Below are positions 19,266 to 28,240 of a stretch of 64,000 nucleotides of DNA, in pieces; position 1 is the stretch's first letter; each line of letters begins with the position of its first letter. Source of the DNA: Pectinatus frisingensis (lineage in GTDB: Bacteria; Bacillota; Negativicutes; Selenomonadales; Selenomonadaceae); NCBI RefSeq assembly GCF_015732285.1, contig NZ_WIQU01000007.1, forward strand, positions 3,332-67,331, given 5' to 3'. A model generated the notes under the pieces. It was not told the origin of the DNA. It did not search any database and saw only the letters and a program-made list of their open reading frames with translations. The position numbers and the translations under genes were made by a program.

Positions 19266-20336
19266 GTGAAAAAAGTAGCTACTGAGAAATTGATGCCTGG
19301 AATGACATTGGGACGAACGATTCTCAATGATAAAATGATCGTTATTTTATCTGCGGGGACCATGCTGACACAGGAACATATCATACGGCTGAAATATCTG
19401 AATATTGCTTTGGCATACATAAAAGATGATTTTGAACTAAACAGTAATTACCAAATAGCTGATATAGTTTTTAATAAAGAAAATGCCTTTGTAAAAAAGT
19501 ATAATGATATTGTATCAGAGGCTAATGAACTTTTTGCCAGTGTCGCCAAGGGGAAAAATACAACCTTTGAATCCAGTAGTGACAATATAAAAAATTCATT
19601 GGTACCTACGATAAAAGAAAGTGGCATAATTGATTATTTATACACACTCAGTGATATAAGTGATGATATCTGCCATCATTCTGTACGTGTTTCTATAATG
19701 TCCGGCGTCATCGGCAAATGGCTGCGTTTTAGTGAAGGCAAGATTAATGATCTTGTACTGGCGGGTTTTTTACATGATATTGGCAAGACATTGCTGCCGG
19801 AACGAATTATCAGCAGCCGTCCCAAGACATTAAAACCGGCGGATTATGATATTTATATTCAGCATACGATAAACGGTCAGAAAATACTGGCGGATAAACC
19901 CAATATTTCCGATGGAGTGAGAGCCGCGGCATTACAGCATCATGAGGCTATGGACGGTTCTGGTGAACCGTTTAATGTGAGTGGGGACAATATTGATGAA
20001 TATGCCCGCATTGTTATGGTCGCTAATCTTTATGACAATATAACGACTGAACACGAAGGCGAAGTAAAATATACACCATTCGATGCAATTAAAATTATTA
20101 GCGGCAATATGTTTTCTACTCTTGATCCGCGGATATGTGTGCCATTTATTTCTAATATTCAAAATTCATTTCTGGGATCGACCGTTGGATTGAATGATGG
20201 ACGGCGCGGAAGAGTGGTCTATTATCCGACTGGTTATTCATCGCTGCCGATTATAAGAGTTGATGATAACACCGTGATCGATCTCAATGAAGAAAATACG
20301 GATAATATAAAAATAATTGAATATAATCCAAAATAA
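19266..20336 (+). CDS. HD-GYP domain protein, probable c-di-GMP phosphodiesterase
   Basis: The 356-residue protein has an N-terminal region of about 125 residues (MPGMTLGRTILNDKMIVILS, like the N-domain found before many HD-GYP modules) and an HD-GYP domain from about 135 to 300. The metal-binding pieces are visible: HHSVRVS, LHDIGKTLLPERI and LQHHEAMDGSGEP. The namesake GYP tripeptide reads GEP. HD-GYP enzymes hydrolyse cyclic di-GMP; the altered motif leaves activity uncertain. It is monocistronic after GGGGGCTTATA, with a GTG start. Confidence 0.88.
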   Translation: MKKVATEKLMPGMTLGRTILNDKMIVILSAGTMLTQEHIIRLKYLNIALAYIKDDFELNSNYQIADIVFNKENAFVKKYNDIVSEANELFASVAKGKNTTFESSSDNIKNSLVPTIKESGIIDYLYTLSDISDDICHHSVRVSIMSGVIGKWLRFSEGKINDLVLAGFLHDIGKTLLPERIISSRPKTLKPADYDIYIQHTINGQKILADKPNISDGVRAAALQHHEAMDGSGEPFNVSGDNIDEYARIVMVANLYDNITTEHEGEVKYTPFDAIKIISGNMFSTLDPRICVPFISNIQNSFLGSTVGLNDGRRGRVVYYPTGYSSLPIIRVDDNTVIDLNEENTDNIKIIEYNPK

Positions 20337-20343
20337 AAGTAAA

Positions 20344-20479
20344 TGAGGTTGTCGCAACTATTGTTATTCATAAATAGGTAACATTTCGTTCTTTTTATCC
20401 GTCCTTAAAAGGGTGAGAAATTGTGTGGCGGCCGGCTGCATCCTTTTTATGAGCTCAATGTTGTTCATGCGACAGCCTT
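20344..20479 (-). repeat. Dispersed inverted-repeat element, copy 3 (-)
   Basis: Read on the minus strand, it starts AAGGCTGTCGCATGAACA and ends TATTTATGAATAACAATAG then TTGCGACAACCTC, with a central hairpin CACCCTTTTAAGGACGG. It fills the gap between the convergent HD-GYP and queF genes and could terminate either. Confidence 0.75.
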
Positions 20480-20488
20480 GTTTTCATT

Positions 20489-20983
20489 CTAACGATTATC
20501 AACATGGTCCATTGTCGTTAAATCATGCTGGTTGAAGCGCAGCTGGGCAAGCTCAGCATATTTGGTACCGATACGGCCATAGTTGGCATAGGGATCTATT
20601 GAAATACCCCCACGCGGCAGAAACTTCCCCCAGATTTCAATATAACGTGGTGACATCAGTTTTATTAAATCATCCATAATTATGTTGACAACATCTTCAT
20701 GAAAGGCACCGTGATTTCTGAAGCTTACAAGATAAAGCTTTAATGATTTGCTTTCCACCATAAGTTTATCAGGCACATATGAGATATACAATGTGGCAAA
20801 ATCAGGCTGGCCGGTTATCGGACAAAGACTGGTGAATTCAGGACAGTTAAATTTGACCCAATAATCACGCTGGGGATGTTTATTGCTAAAGGTTTCCAGA
20901 ATTTCAGGAGTATAGGCATAATTATATTTGACATCTTTTTGTCCTAATAATGTTAATGCCGGGGACTTTTGTGTTGTTTTCAT
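20489..20983 (-). CDS. queF: NADPH-dependent preQ0 reductase QueF
   Basis: QueF reduces 7-cyano-7-deazaguanine (preQ0) to preQ1 in queuosine biosynthesis. The 164-residue protein is the short unimodular type, with the catalytic-Cys segment [14 protein letters not shown] (near residue 54), the NADPH-binding [21 protein letters not shown] segment and a terminal [13 protein letters not shown]. No other queuosine genes are adjacent, and I see no preQ1 riboswitch in the leader. A large perfect AT-rich inverted repeat lies 34 nt upstream. Confidence 0.95.
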   Translation of the reverse strand: MKTTQKSPALTLLGQKDVKYNYAYTPEILETFSNKHPQRDYWVKFNCPEFTSLCPITGQPDFATLYISYVPDKLMVESKSLKLYLVSFRNHGAFHEDVVNIIMDDLIKLMSPRYIEIWGKFLPRGGISIDPYANYGRIGTKYAELAQLRFNQHDLTTMDHVDNR

Positions 20984-21016
20984 TTGTTTACCTCTTTCAC
21001 TATATCATATAATAGA

Positions 21017-21069
21017 AAAGATTAATGTATAATAAAATATTTATCGTCTTTTATTATACATTAATCTTT
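21017..21069. repeat. Perfect 21-bp inverted repeat upstream of queF
   Basis: Arms 21017-21037 and 21049-21069 are exact reverse complements, starting AAAGATTAATGTATAATAAA, around an 11-nt loop. The repeat lies between the divergent queF start and the serC leader. It has no T-run of terminator type; it could be an operator, a cruciform or an mRNA 5' hairpin. Confidence 0.8.
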
Positions 21070-21285
21070 ATTATTGCAAAATAGCATTGAGGGTATCTTG
21101 GCAGTATTTACAGATTGAAGCTTATTATTTTAGTGGGAGTATTGATTTTTATCTGGTTACACTTCAGACTTTTTGATGTGGTGTTGATAATAGTTCTATC
21201 ATCAAAAGTTGAAACCAGGTTGCTGTTTTCACGATGGACCTTCATGGTTTATGCCTGCTATTATAAAGAACGTTGGGATTGTCTC

Positions 21286-21314
21286 TTGACGATATTACTT
21301 TATAGGCTTAAAAT
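21286..21314 (+). promoter_or_regulatory. Probable serC promoter
   Basis: TTGACG and TAAAAT are separated by 17 nt, about 80 nt upstream of serC. In the transcribed leader, GCAAATATT occurs twice (about 21331 and 21368). The rest of the queF-serC gap (21070-21285) shows no convincing gene. Confidence 0.55.
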
Positions 21315-21392
21315 TATTTATTAATAAATGCGCAAATATTGATACTTAGTTTTTTATGAGTGTAATTTGCAAATATTTGGAGGTTTTTCATA

Positions 21393-22484
21393 GTGGAAGC
21401 AAATCGTGTATATAATTTTAATCCAGGACCGGCAGTTCTACCGTTAGAAGTTCTTAAGGAAGCACAGGCAGAATTATTGAATTTTAGTAATAGCGGCATG
21501 TCCATCATGGAAATCAGCCATCGCGCTAAGGAATATGAAGAAGTCCATAATAAGGCCAAAGCTGATATTAAGGAATTAATGAAGCTTGGTGATGATTATG
21601 ATGTGCTGTTTGTTCAAGGCGGTGCCAGCATGGAATTCGCTATGGTGCCAATGAATTTTGCCATTAAGGGTAAGCGGGGAAATTATGTTTTGTCGGGCAG
21701 TTTTGCGACAAAAGCTTATAAAGAAGCTGAAATTCAGGGAGTCGGATATATTGCTGGTTCCAGTAAAGCTAATGATTTTCGCAATATCCCCAAACAAGAT
21801 GAGATCAAACTAAGTGATGACGCAGCATACCTGCATATTTGTTATAATAACACGATTTATGGAACAGAATATCATTATATTCCTGAAACAAACGGAGTGC
21901 CGTTAATTGCTGATATGTCATCAGATATGCTTTCACGGCCAATTGATTTTAATAAATTTTCACTTATTTATGCTGGTGTACAAAAGAACCTTGGACCAGC
22001 CGGTGTGGCATTGGTCGTAGCTAAGAAATCTTTTATTGAAAACAGTCCGGAAAACATTCCAACAATGTTGCGCTATAATACATACAGCAAAAAGAATTCT
22101 TTGTATAATACACCGCCGGCTTTTTGTATATATATGGTGGGGAAAGTGGCTGCATGGATAAAAAAACAAGGCGGGCTGATTGCTATGGCTGACCGGAATG
22201 CCAAGAAGGCCGCTTTATTGTATGATGTTATTGATAATTACAGCGATTTTTATCGTGGTCATGCGCAAAAAGATAGTCGTTCATTTATGAATGTCACCTT
22301 GCGGCTGCCTACGGAGGAACTTGAGGCAAAATTTATTGCTGAAGCAAAAGAACAAAAACTTTGTGGATTAAAAGGGCATCGTTCCGTAGGAGGACTGCGT
22401 GCTTCCATTTATAATGCAATGCCGTATGAAGGCGTAAAAAGTCTGGCGGACTTTATGGAAAAATTTTATCAGAAAAATAAATAG
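21393..22484 (+). CDS. serC: Phosphoserine aminotransferase
   Basis: SerC transaminates 3-phosphohydroxypyruvate to phosphoserine in serine biosynthesis, and can act in pyridoxal phosphate synthesis. The 363-residue protein has the family pattern NFNPGPAVLPLEVL, LFVQGGASMEFAMVPMN, the PLP-lysine segment YAGVQKNLGPAG and GGLRASIYNAMP near the end. Translation begins with GTG at 21393 behind TTGGAGG. It is followed 16 nt later by a flavin reductase gene; no serA or serB is adjacent. Confidence 0.95.
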   Translation: MEANRVYNFNPGPAVLPLEVLKEAQAELLNFSNSGMSIMEISHRAKEYEEVHNKAKADIKELMKLGDDYDVLFVQGGASMEFAMVPMNFAIKGKRGNYVLSGSFATKAYKEAEIQGVGYIAGSSKANDFRNIPKQDEIKLSDDAAYLHICYNNTIYGTEYHYIPETNGVPLIADMSSDMLSRPIDFNKFSLIYAGVQKNLGPAGVALVVAKKSFIENSPENIPTMLRYNTYSKKNSLYNTPPAFCIYMVGKVAAWIKKQGGLIAMADRNAKKAALLYDVIDNYSDFYRGHAQKDSRSFMNVTLRLPTEELEAKFIAEAKEQKLCGLKGHRSVGGLRASIYNAMPYEGVKSLADFMEKFYQKNK

Positions 22485-22500
22485 ACCAGGGGGAGATATA

Positions 22501-22998
22501 ATGCCAGTGATTAATCCACTAACAGTGGCGGATAAGGTTACACAAACCTTAAAAACAGGAGTGTTTTTGACTACACAAGTTGATGGCAAGGCAGATACAA
22601 TGACTATCGGCTGGGGATCAGTCGGTTTTATCTGGGGTAAACCGGTGTTTACAGTAATGGTGCGAAGATCTCGGTACACTTGGTCAGTAATTGAAAAAAG
22701 TCATGAGTTTACTGTGAGTGTGCCAACTCATGATATGAGTGCCGCTATAAAGCTGTGTGGTACGAAGTCGGCTCGTGATATTGATAAATTTGAAGCAGCA
22801 GGATTGACGGCACAAAAAGGGAAATTGATAACGACGCCGGTTATTGCTGGTGCCGGAATGCATTTTGAGTGTAAGGTTTTGTATAAACAAGATATGATAG
22901 CAGATAACCTTGATAAGGTGACGGCTGAACGCTGGTATGGTGATAATGATTGGCATACACTTTATTTTGGTGAAATTGTAACTGCATACGAAGATTAA
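22501..22998 (+). CDS. Flavin reductase-domain (FMN-binding split barrel) protein
   Basis: The 165-residue protein has the flavoredoxin/flavin-reductase pattern: TGVFLTTQ near residue 20, TMTIGWGSVGFIWGKPVF and VRRSRYTW, which bind FMN. Such proteins pass electrons or bind FMN in anaerobes. It follows serC by 16 nt behind GGGGGAGATATA and ends at a strong terminator, so it is cotranscribed with serC; the biochemical reason is not evident. Confidence 0.85.
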   Translation: MPVINPLTVADKVTQTLKTGVFLTTQVDGKADTMTIGWGSVGFIWGKPVFTVMVRRSRYTWSVIEKSHEFTVSVPTHDMSAAIKLCGTKSARDIDKFEAAGLTAQKGKLITTPVIAGAGMHFECKVLYKQDMIADNLDKVTAERWYGDNDWHTLYFGEIVTAYED

Positions 22999-23010
22999 AT
23001 ATGTGACTAA

Positions 23011-23040
23011 AAAACTCCCGCCAAAAGCGGGAGTTTTTTT
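23011..23040 (+). terminator. Rho-independent terminator of serC operon
   Basis: The stem AAACTCCCGC / GCGGGAGTTT has a CAAAA-type loop and is followed by a run of T, 13 nt after the flavin reductase stop. Confidence 0.93.
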
Positions 23041-23102
23041 ATGGGCAAATTAGAATTAATTGTATGGGGAAATTTGCAATTTGAATTTTAGAATAAAAAA
23101 AG

Positions 23103-23241
23103 GGGGATTGTCACACGAACAGCATTGACTTCACAAAGATGCAACCCATTACCGCTACGCGGTTACCCGCTTTTATAAAAGCGAGAAGGAGAATGAAATA
23201 TTGCGTATTTATGAATGAAAATGGTTACGTGTGATAATCCC
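23103..23241 (+). repeat. Dispersed inverted-repeat element, copy 4 (+)
   Basis: The ends GGGATTGTCACACG and CGTGTGATAATCCC pair with one G-T wobble. The inner parts CATTGACTTCACAAAGATG and TTTATGAATGAAAATGG and a central hairpin CGCTTTTATAAAAGCG match the family. The outer pairs (GGGAT/ATCCC) differ from AAGGC/GCCTT in other copies but stay paired. It lies after the serC terminator. Confidence 0.85.
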
Positions 23242-23289
23242 GGTGTGTAGTGGATACCACAATACATATTATTGGAGAGTTAAAAGGAA

Positions 23290-23304
23290 TGATATTCATT
23301 ATCA
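23290..23304. promoter_or_regulatory. Fur-box-like operator
   Basis: TGATATTCATTATCA matches the 7-1-7 Fur consensus TGATAATNATTATCA at all but one informative position. It lies about 150 nt upstream of the secreted phosphatase gene, which suggests control by a Fur-type regulator. The Fur-family gene at 29137 is one candidate. Confidence 0.6.
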
Positions 23305-23451
23305 ATTAGTATAATAGCATACGGCAGTTAATTAGTCAAATAAAAATTTAACTTTTAATAAATATTAATTTTGAATAAAATAACATTTCGATAACGTCAG
23401 GCAGCCTGGTTAAGTATATTATAAGTATATAATTATTGAGGAGGAGCCAGG

Positions 23452-24915
23452 ATGTATATTTCAAAAAAAGTCTGTGTTATTGCAGTCCTTTTAGGAAGTA
23501 CCATTAGCTTTACTTTATTTAGTCCAGCACCGATCAATGCGGCAGCGTTTCAAATGCCCGAAGCTGTTCAGCAACAGCGCGGCGGGACATTAATACAAAG
23601 CGCTGACTGGGATCCGTATGTTAAAAAAACTTTAAATGATTTTTTGGTGACATATGGAAAGTATTCATCAACATATGATTTAAAACAAAGACCATATGCT
23701 GTTTTTGATTTTGATAATACTACATCGATAATGGATGTTGAGGAACAGCTGATAGTATGGCAGTTGGAACATCTGGCATTTGCAATTGCTCCCGATGATA
23801 TGGGAAAAGTGCTGGAAACAGGAATTCCAACAGATAAATTAGATATGACTTATGGTGCTGATGATGGCAGTGGCCGCCAGGTAACTGTCAGGGATGCCAT
23901 AAGTGATGCAGCGGCTGATTATGCGGTGCTTTATAAAAAGGGATTGATTTCGGTTAAAGGGAAAATGCTTGATGAAACAGTTAAGCAGGATTTAACTTAT
24001 CAGGATTTTGTCGCTAAGATGCGTTGGCTGTATGATGCAATTTCTGAGACGATGGACAGTTCTGTTTCTTATCCGTGGGTGACTTATTGGTTTACTGGTA
24101 TGACACCCAGACAGGTGTATACTCTGGCATATGCCTGTGATAGTTATTATGGAGATCCGGCCAAGGGACAGACATGGTCCAAAGGAAAATACATCAGTCC
24201 TGCTGAAAATACAAAAGCCGGCAGCGTCGCGGTTTCGTATAATCAAGGTATTACGGTGACACCGGAAGTAAAGGAATTATATCGGGCACTGTATCAAAAT
24301 GGTATTGATGTATGGATAGACTCGGCTTCATATATTGATGTTGTGCGGGCAGCAGTGGATTATTTTGCCATCCCGGATGTTAAAGGAATAGTGGCAATGA
24401 CCAATCAAACAGATAATAAAGGAAGATATATCAATGCTTATAATTATGATTTGCATGCCCAGACGCAGGGAGTTGGTAAATCGCTGGCGATAAAGAAAGT
24501 TATTGCTCCTTTATATCAAGGACACGGTCCGATATTTACAGCAATGGATTCACAGGGAGATTTCAATTTTACCACAGAATTTAAAGATACAAGAGCTGTA
24601 CTTATAATGAATCGCCGGCGTAAAGATGATGCGGCTTTGTGTGCGGGGATAGCTGAATATCAAAAGAAACATGATATTAGTTTGCAGCAGGCCAATCTGG
24701 ATGGAGATACCAAGTTTATTTTGCAAGGGCGCAATGAAAATACGGGAGCTCTTTGGCCCGATGATCAGACGTTGTTATTGGGAAAAACAAGTAAGGTGTT
24801 CTTGTCTGACAGGGCTGATGATGTGGTTAAGAATCTGGAAGCGGGTGCGAGCATAAGAGATATATTGGAAAAAGATACGCATAATAAGGATTATAACGGC
24901 TATAAAACCCGCTAA
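23452..24915 (+). CDS. Secreted HAD-family phosphatase
   Basis: The 487-residue protein has an N-terminal signal peptide (hydrophobic to about residue 30, cleavage near INAAA). The HAD nucleophile motif is FDFDNTTS (about residues 84-91), with later motifs WIDSAS and AMDSQGDFNF as candidate HAD motifs II and IV. The layout resembles extracytoplasmic phosphatases such as phosphorylcholine phosphatase, but the substrate cannot be told. The start follows GAGGAGGAGCC. A Fur-like site about 150 nt upstream suggests iron-linked expression. Confidence 0.8.
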   Translation: MYISKKVCVIAVLLGSTISFTLFSPAPINAAAFQMPEAVQQQRGGTLIQSADWDPYVKKTLNDFLVTYGKYSSTYDLKQRPYAVFDFDNTTSIMDVEEQLIVWQLEHLAFAIAPDDMGKVLETGIPTDKLDMTYGADDGSGRQVTVRDAISDAAADYAVLYKKGLISVKGKMLDETVKQDLTYQDFVAKMRWLYDAISETMDSSVSYPWVTYWFTGMTPRQVYTLAYACDSYYGDPAKGQTWSKGKYISPAENTKAGSVAVSYNQGITVTPEVKELYRALYQNGIDVWIDSASYIDVVRAAVDYFAIPDVKGIVAMTNQTDNKGRYINAYNYDLHAQTQGVGKSLAIKKVIAPLYQGHGPIFTAMDSQGDFNFTTEFKDTRAVLIMNRRRKDDAALCAGIAEYQKKHDISLQQANLDGDTKFILQGRNENTGALWPDDQTLLLGKTSKVFLSDRADDVVKNLEAGASIRDILEKDTHNKDYNGYKTR

Positions 24916-24936
24916 ATGTTGTAATGGAAAATAAAG

Positions 24937-25033
24937 AAAGGCTGTCACACGAACGACATTGACTTCATGGAGATGCAATTCACCATATGGTGTGATTATT
25001 CATGAATGAAAATGTCACGTATGACAGCCTTTT
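24937..25033 (+). repeat. Dispersed inverted-repeat element, copy 5 (+, short)
   Basis: AAAGGCTGTCACACGAACGA at the left pairs with TCACGTATGACAGCCTTT at the right. The inner CATTGACTTCATGGAGATG and TTCATGAATGAAAATG are kept, but the central hairpin is replaced by a short ACCATATGGT palindrome. It lies between the convergent phosphatase and aldolase genes. Confidence 0.85.
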
Positions 25034-25052
25034 TATGCTGCAAGGCAGCCCA

Positions 25053-25943
25053 TCAGGTAATTGATGCGTTGTAAATTGATTTGATGCTGGCGGCAAGGCA
25101 AGCATTAAATTCTTCATCACTTTGCTGTACTGACAGACCTTCTGCTAAAGCGCGTGAAAAGCTGGCAATGAGTCCATGATTGCGAGCCAGTTTTTCATTG
25201 GCATCCTTTCGGCTGAATCCGCCGGAAAGAGCTACAACACGGATAATATTGGGTTGTCCGGTTATCAAATCGCTGTAGAAGTTATCAACAACCGGTATTG
25301 ACAATTTCAGCATAATTTTTGTGTCGGAGTGTAACTGGGCAGTCTGGTTTAAAATTTCGTCTTTAAGAAATTTTTCTGATTCGGCACGGTTCTGGCTGTG
25401 GATATCAACTTCTGGTTCAATAATAGGAACAAGACCGGCAGCGGCGATTTGTTTACCAATTTCAAATTGCTGCCGGACTATTTCCTTTATGCCGGAAGGA
25501 TTAGTTTCTTTTATTACTGAGCGCATTTTTGTTCCAAAAATATTTCTTTTGACAGCGCGTTGTAAGAGTTCGTCTAATCCAGGAATCGGTTTCATTAATT
25601 GCACTCCGTTGGATAGATCAGCCAAACCCTTATCAACTTTTAAGAAAGGAAGAATAGCTTTTTTATTCCAGAGATAGTCGGCGGTCAATTCGCCGTCAAT
25701 TGTCCGTTCCATAGTATTTTCAAAAAGTATTGCACCTAAGATGTGTTCGGAAGTGAAAGCCGGACTTTTAATAATACGGGTACGCATTTCATGTACCTTG
25801 TCGAACATCTCCTGGTCAGTGCTGTATTCACTTTTTTCAACACCATATGCTGCCAGCGCTTTGGGAGTGCTGCCGCCACTTTGGTCAAGCGCGGCAATGA
25901 AAGCCTTTGCCGCAGCAGCTCGTTGCAATTTTTTCTGATCCAT
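25053..25943 (-). CDS. fda: Fructose-bisphosphate aldolase class I
   Basis: This 296-residue Schiff-base aldolase interconverts fructose 1,6-bisphosphate with dihydroxyacetone phosphate and glyceraldehyde 3-phosphate. It shows [17 protein letters not shown] near the N-terminus, the catalytic-lysine neighbourhood KIMLKLSIP, and [20 protein letters not shown] near the C-terminus, as in bacterial single-domain class I enzymes. The start follows AAGGAGG. It is monocistronic. Confidence 0.93.
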   Translation of the reverse strand: MDQKKLQRAAAAKAFIAALDQSGGSTPKALAAYGVEKSEYSTDQEMFDKVHEMRTRIIKSPAFTSEHILGAILFENTMERTIDGELTADYLWNKKAILPFLKVDKGLADLSNGVQLMKPIPGLDELLQRAVKRNIFGTKMRSVIKETNPSGIKEIVRQQFEIGKQIAAAGLVPIIEPEVDIHSQNRAESEKFLKDEILNQTAQLHSDTKIMLKLSIPVVDNFYSDLITGQPNIIRVVALSGGFSRKDANEKLARNHGLIASFSRALAEGLSVQQSDEEFNACLAASIKSIYNASIT

Positions 25944-26090
25944 AATAAAACCTCCTTAAATTAGATGAAATATACATTTATTATCTTAATAATAATATCT
26001 TTAAAGTTATTTTGCAATAGAAGCTAAAGTATTTAAAGTGGTGAAGGAGTTTATGCAGTGAGGGTGATAAACTGTTGCGGCACCATACTG

Positions 26091-26792
26091 TCAATTGCGT
26101 AAAGTATTGAATAATATAGTTCCGTTTTCTTTTAACCAAAGGCGATGTTCTTTAAAAAGAGGATCATAAGTTTCTACCAGATGCCAAAATTTGTCAGAGT
26201 GATTCATTTGGATGAGATGAGATGTTTCATGGATGACCAAATAGTCGATGATGGTCGGGGCTGCCATCATAATACGCCAATTATAATTTATATTACGTCG
26301 TGATGAACAGCTGCCCCAGCGGCTTTTTTGGTCACGGATAGTTATTCTGTTGGCAAAAACATTCAATTGGGATGCCCAGAAATTGGTTCTTTGTGTAAGA
26401 TAGACTTGTGCCTGTTGCTTATACCAAGGAATGAGAATATCACTTAACAAGGGGAAAAGTGTATCGTTATAAGTGATAAATACATTATCATCAGTAAGCT
26501 TTATGGAGACAGTGCTGCCATATTGCAGATGGATGTTGTAATTTTTCCCCTTATAAGTAATATGATTATCGTTTATAGGAGCATTATCGGCCAATGTCTT
26601 ATAAGCATGATTTTTTTTGTTCAGCCAATTGGAATGGTGGTGCAATATATGTGATACTTCTTTGGCGGAAACGTTATAGGGAGTTTTTATCAGTATGCTG
26701 TCACGATCGTTCAAGGCAATGGATACAGTCTTTCGCTTTTGTCGTTTTTGGATATATTCAAATAGTGTATCGCCAATTTGTATATAAGGCAT
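26091..26792 (-). CDS. YgjP-type (DUF45) metallopeptidase-like protein
   Basis: The 233-residue protein belongs to the YgjP/M48-like zinc-peptidase group. The zinc motif is VIHETSHLIQMNHSDKFW (HExxH plus downstream His), preceded by the family hallmark RDQKSRWGSCSSRRNINYNWR. No signal peptide is present, so it is cytosolic. Substrate and role are unknown. The ATG at 26792 follows AAGGAAGGTGCTGCA. It is convergent with nothing nearby and appears monocistronic. Confidence 0.85.
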   Translation of the reverse strand: MPYIQIGDTLFEYIQKRQKRKTVSIALNDRDSILIKTPYNVSAKEVSHILHHHSNWLNKKNHAYKTLADNAPINDNHITYKGKNYNIHLQYGSTVSIKLTDDNVFITYNDTLFPLLSDILIPWYKQQAQVYLTQRTNFWASQLNVFANRITIRDQKSRWGSCSSRRNINYNWRIMMAAPTIIDYLVIHETSHLIQMNHSDKFWHLVETYDPLFKEHRLWLKENGTILFNTLRN

Positions 26793-26993
26793 TGCAGCAC
26801 CTTCCTTTTATTTTATTATATACGCTGTCGATGTGATTTAAAATGATTATCTAAATATGCGGAAATTTTGTAAGAAAATATTTTATTGAAGATATTTTGG
26901 AGAAGTTTTTTGCACTTAATGACACTAGACAGATGGACATATTTATAAAATGAAAATATATATGATTAAATAAACGTTTTTATACTGATAAAA

Positions 26994-27023
26994 TTGTTTT
27001 TTATTTTTATGATATGTTATAAT
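26994..27023 (+). promoter_or_regulatory. Probable panE promoter in an AT-rich gap
   Basis: TTGTTT and TATAAT are separated by 18 nt, about 100 nt before panE. The rest of the 26793-27121 gap is very AT-rich and I see no gene in it. Confidence 0.5.
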
Positions 27024-27127
27024 AATAATAAGTTTTATGTATTAATGTTGCACATTTTGTAATTATGAAAATACGGTGATTATACCTGCTTTATAAGTTT
27101 GATATCATTTACGGGAGGTATTTGGAT

Positions 27128-28045
27128 ATGGATTATGTCATCTTGGGAGCTGGTGGGACAGGAGCCAGTATCGGTGGATTTTTGGCTGCATCGGGCAAAG
27201 ATGTTACTTTAATTGCCAGAGGTAAGCATTTACAGGCATTGAAAGAAAATGGCCTTACTATACATTCTGATAAAAAGGGAGAAACTCATTTGCCGGCTAT
27301 AAAGGCAATGAATGCTGATGAATACAAAAGCAAGGCAGATGTTATTTTTGTAAGTGTAAAGGGATATTCAATAGAAGATGTCATTCCTTTTTTAAAAAAA
27401 GCATCAGACCGGCATACCATTATTATTCCCATATTGAATATATACGGAACCGGTTTGAAATTAGCTGAAAAACTACCGGGTAAAAATGTAACAGAAGGTT
27501 GTATTTATATTGTTGCATGGATATCGGCACCGGGAGAAATAACGCAGCGCGGCAATATTTTTAGGGTGGTTTATGGGACACGCGGTGAAACTAATCTGAA
27601 AACGCAGCTGGATCAGATTGCGACTGATTTGTTAACGGCGGGGATTACTCCGGTGGTTTCGCAAAATATAGCTGTCGATACGTATCGTAAGTTTACGTTC
27701 GTTTCACCGATGGCAGCGGCCGGTGCCTATTATGATATAACAGCTGCTGCTATGCAAAAAGACGGCAGGGAACGTATGACATTTATTGAATTGGTTAAAG
27801 AGGCAATAAGTGTGGGAAAGGCAGCCGGCTTGCAGTTGGATGATAATCTTGTGGAAAAGAATCTGGCAATATTGGATGCACTTACATCGGAAACGACGGC
27901 ATCAATGCAGAAAGACTTAAAAAAAGGCGGAAATTCTGAAATAGATGGATTGATTTTTGAAGTGGTGCGCATGGCCCGGAAATATAGGGTACCTGTTTCA
28001 TGGTATATAAAAATAGCTGAAAAGTTTGGTTTTAGGGAAAAGTAA
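27128..28045 (+). CDS. panE: 2-dehydropantoate 2-reductase (ketopantoate reductase) family
   Basis: The 305-residue protein has the N-terminal Rossmann motif VILGAGGTGASIGGFLAASG, and the catalytic-lysine/Glu region around TYRKFTFVSPMAAAGAY and GGNSEIDGLIFEVVRMARKY. The usual reaction is NADPH-dependent reduction of ketopantoate in pantothenate synthesis. The ATG at 27128 is placed behind GGGAGG; a TTG two codons upstream is too close to it. The family has non-PanE members and no other pan gene is nearby, so the exact substrate is not certain. Confidence 0.8.
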   Translation: MDYVILGAGGTGASIGGFLAASGKDVTLIARGKHLQALKENGLTIHSDKKGETHLPAIKAMNADEYKSKADVIFVSVKGYSIEDVIPFLKKASDRHTIIIPILNIYGTGLKLAEKLPGKNVTEGCIYIVAWISAPGEITQRGNIFRVVYGTRGETNLKTQLDQIATDLLTAGITPVVSQNIAVDTYRKFTFVSPMAAAGAYYDITAAAMQKDGRERMTFIELVKEAISVGKAAGLQLDDNLVEKNLAILDALTSETTASMQKDLKKGGNSEIDGLIFEVVRMARKYRVPVSWYIKIAEKFGFREK

Positions 28046-28053
28046 TTGTAAAT

Positions 28054-28191
28054 ATGAGGCTGTCGCACGTACTTATTTTCATTTATAATGTGAAAATTAT
28101 TGCTTTTTGTCCACTCTTGGGAGAATGGTGAACTGTATAAGCGATAGTGGTATTTTTATGGAGATAATGCTATCCGTGCAACAGGCTCATG
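28054..28191 (-). repeat. Dispersed inverted-repeat element, copy 6 (-, diverged)
   Basis: On the minus strand it begins GAGCCTGTTGCACGGATAG then CATTATCTCCATAAA, has a central CCATTCTCCCAAGAGTGG hairpin and ends TATAAATGAAAATAAGTACG then TGCGACAGCCTC. It is the most diverged copy but keeps pairing. It lies between panE and the TauE/SafE gene. Confidence 0.65.
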
Positions 28192-28240
28192 TTTTTGCGT
28201 TTAGCAATAAATCAAACTGAATACGGAGTGTCAGTCGACA

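Noticed and set aside
21115-21324. A 69-codon hydrophobic frame between queF and serC
   Set aside because: It needs a TTG start without a ribosome site, overlaps the serC promoter and has no recognisable motif.
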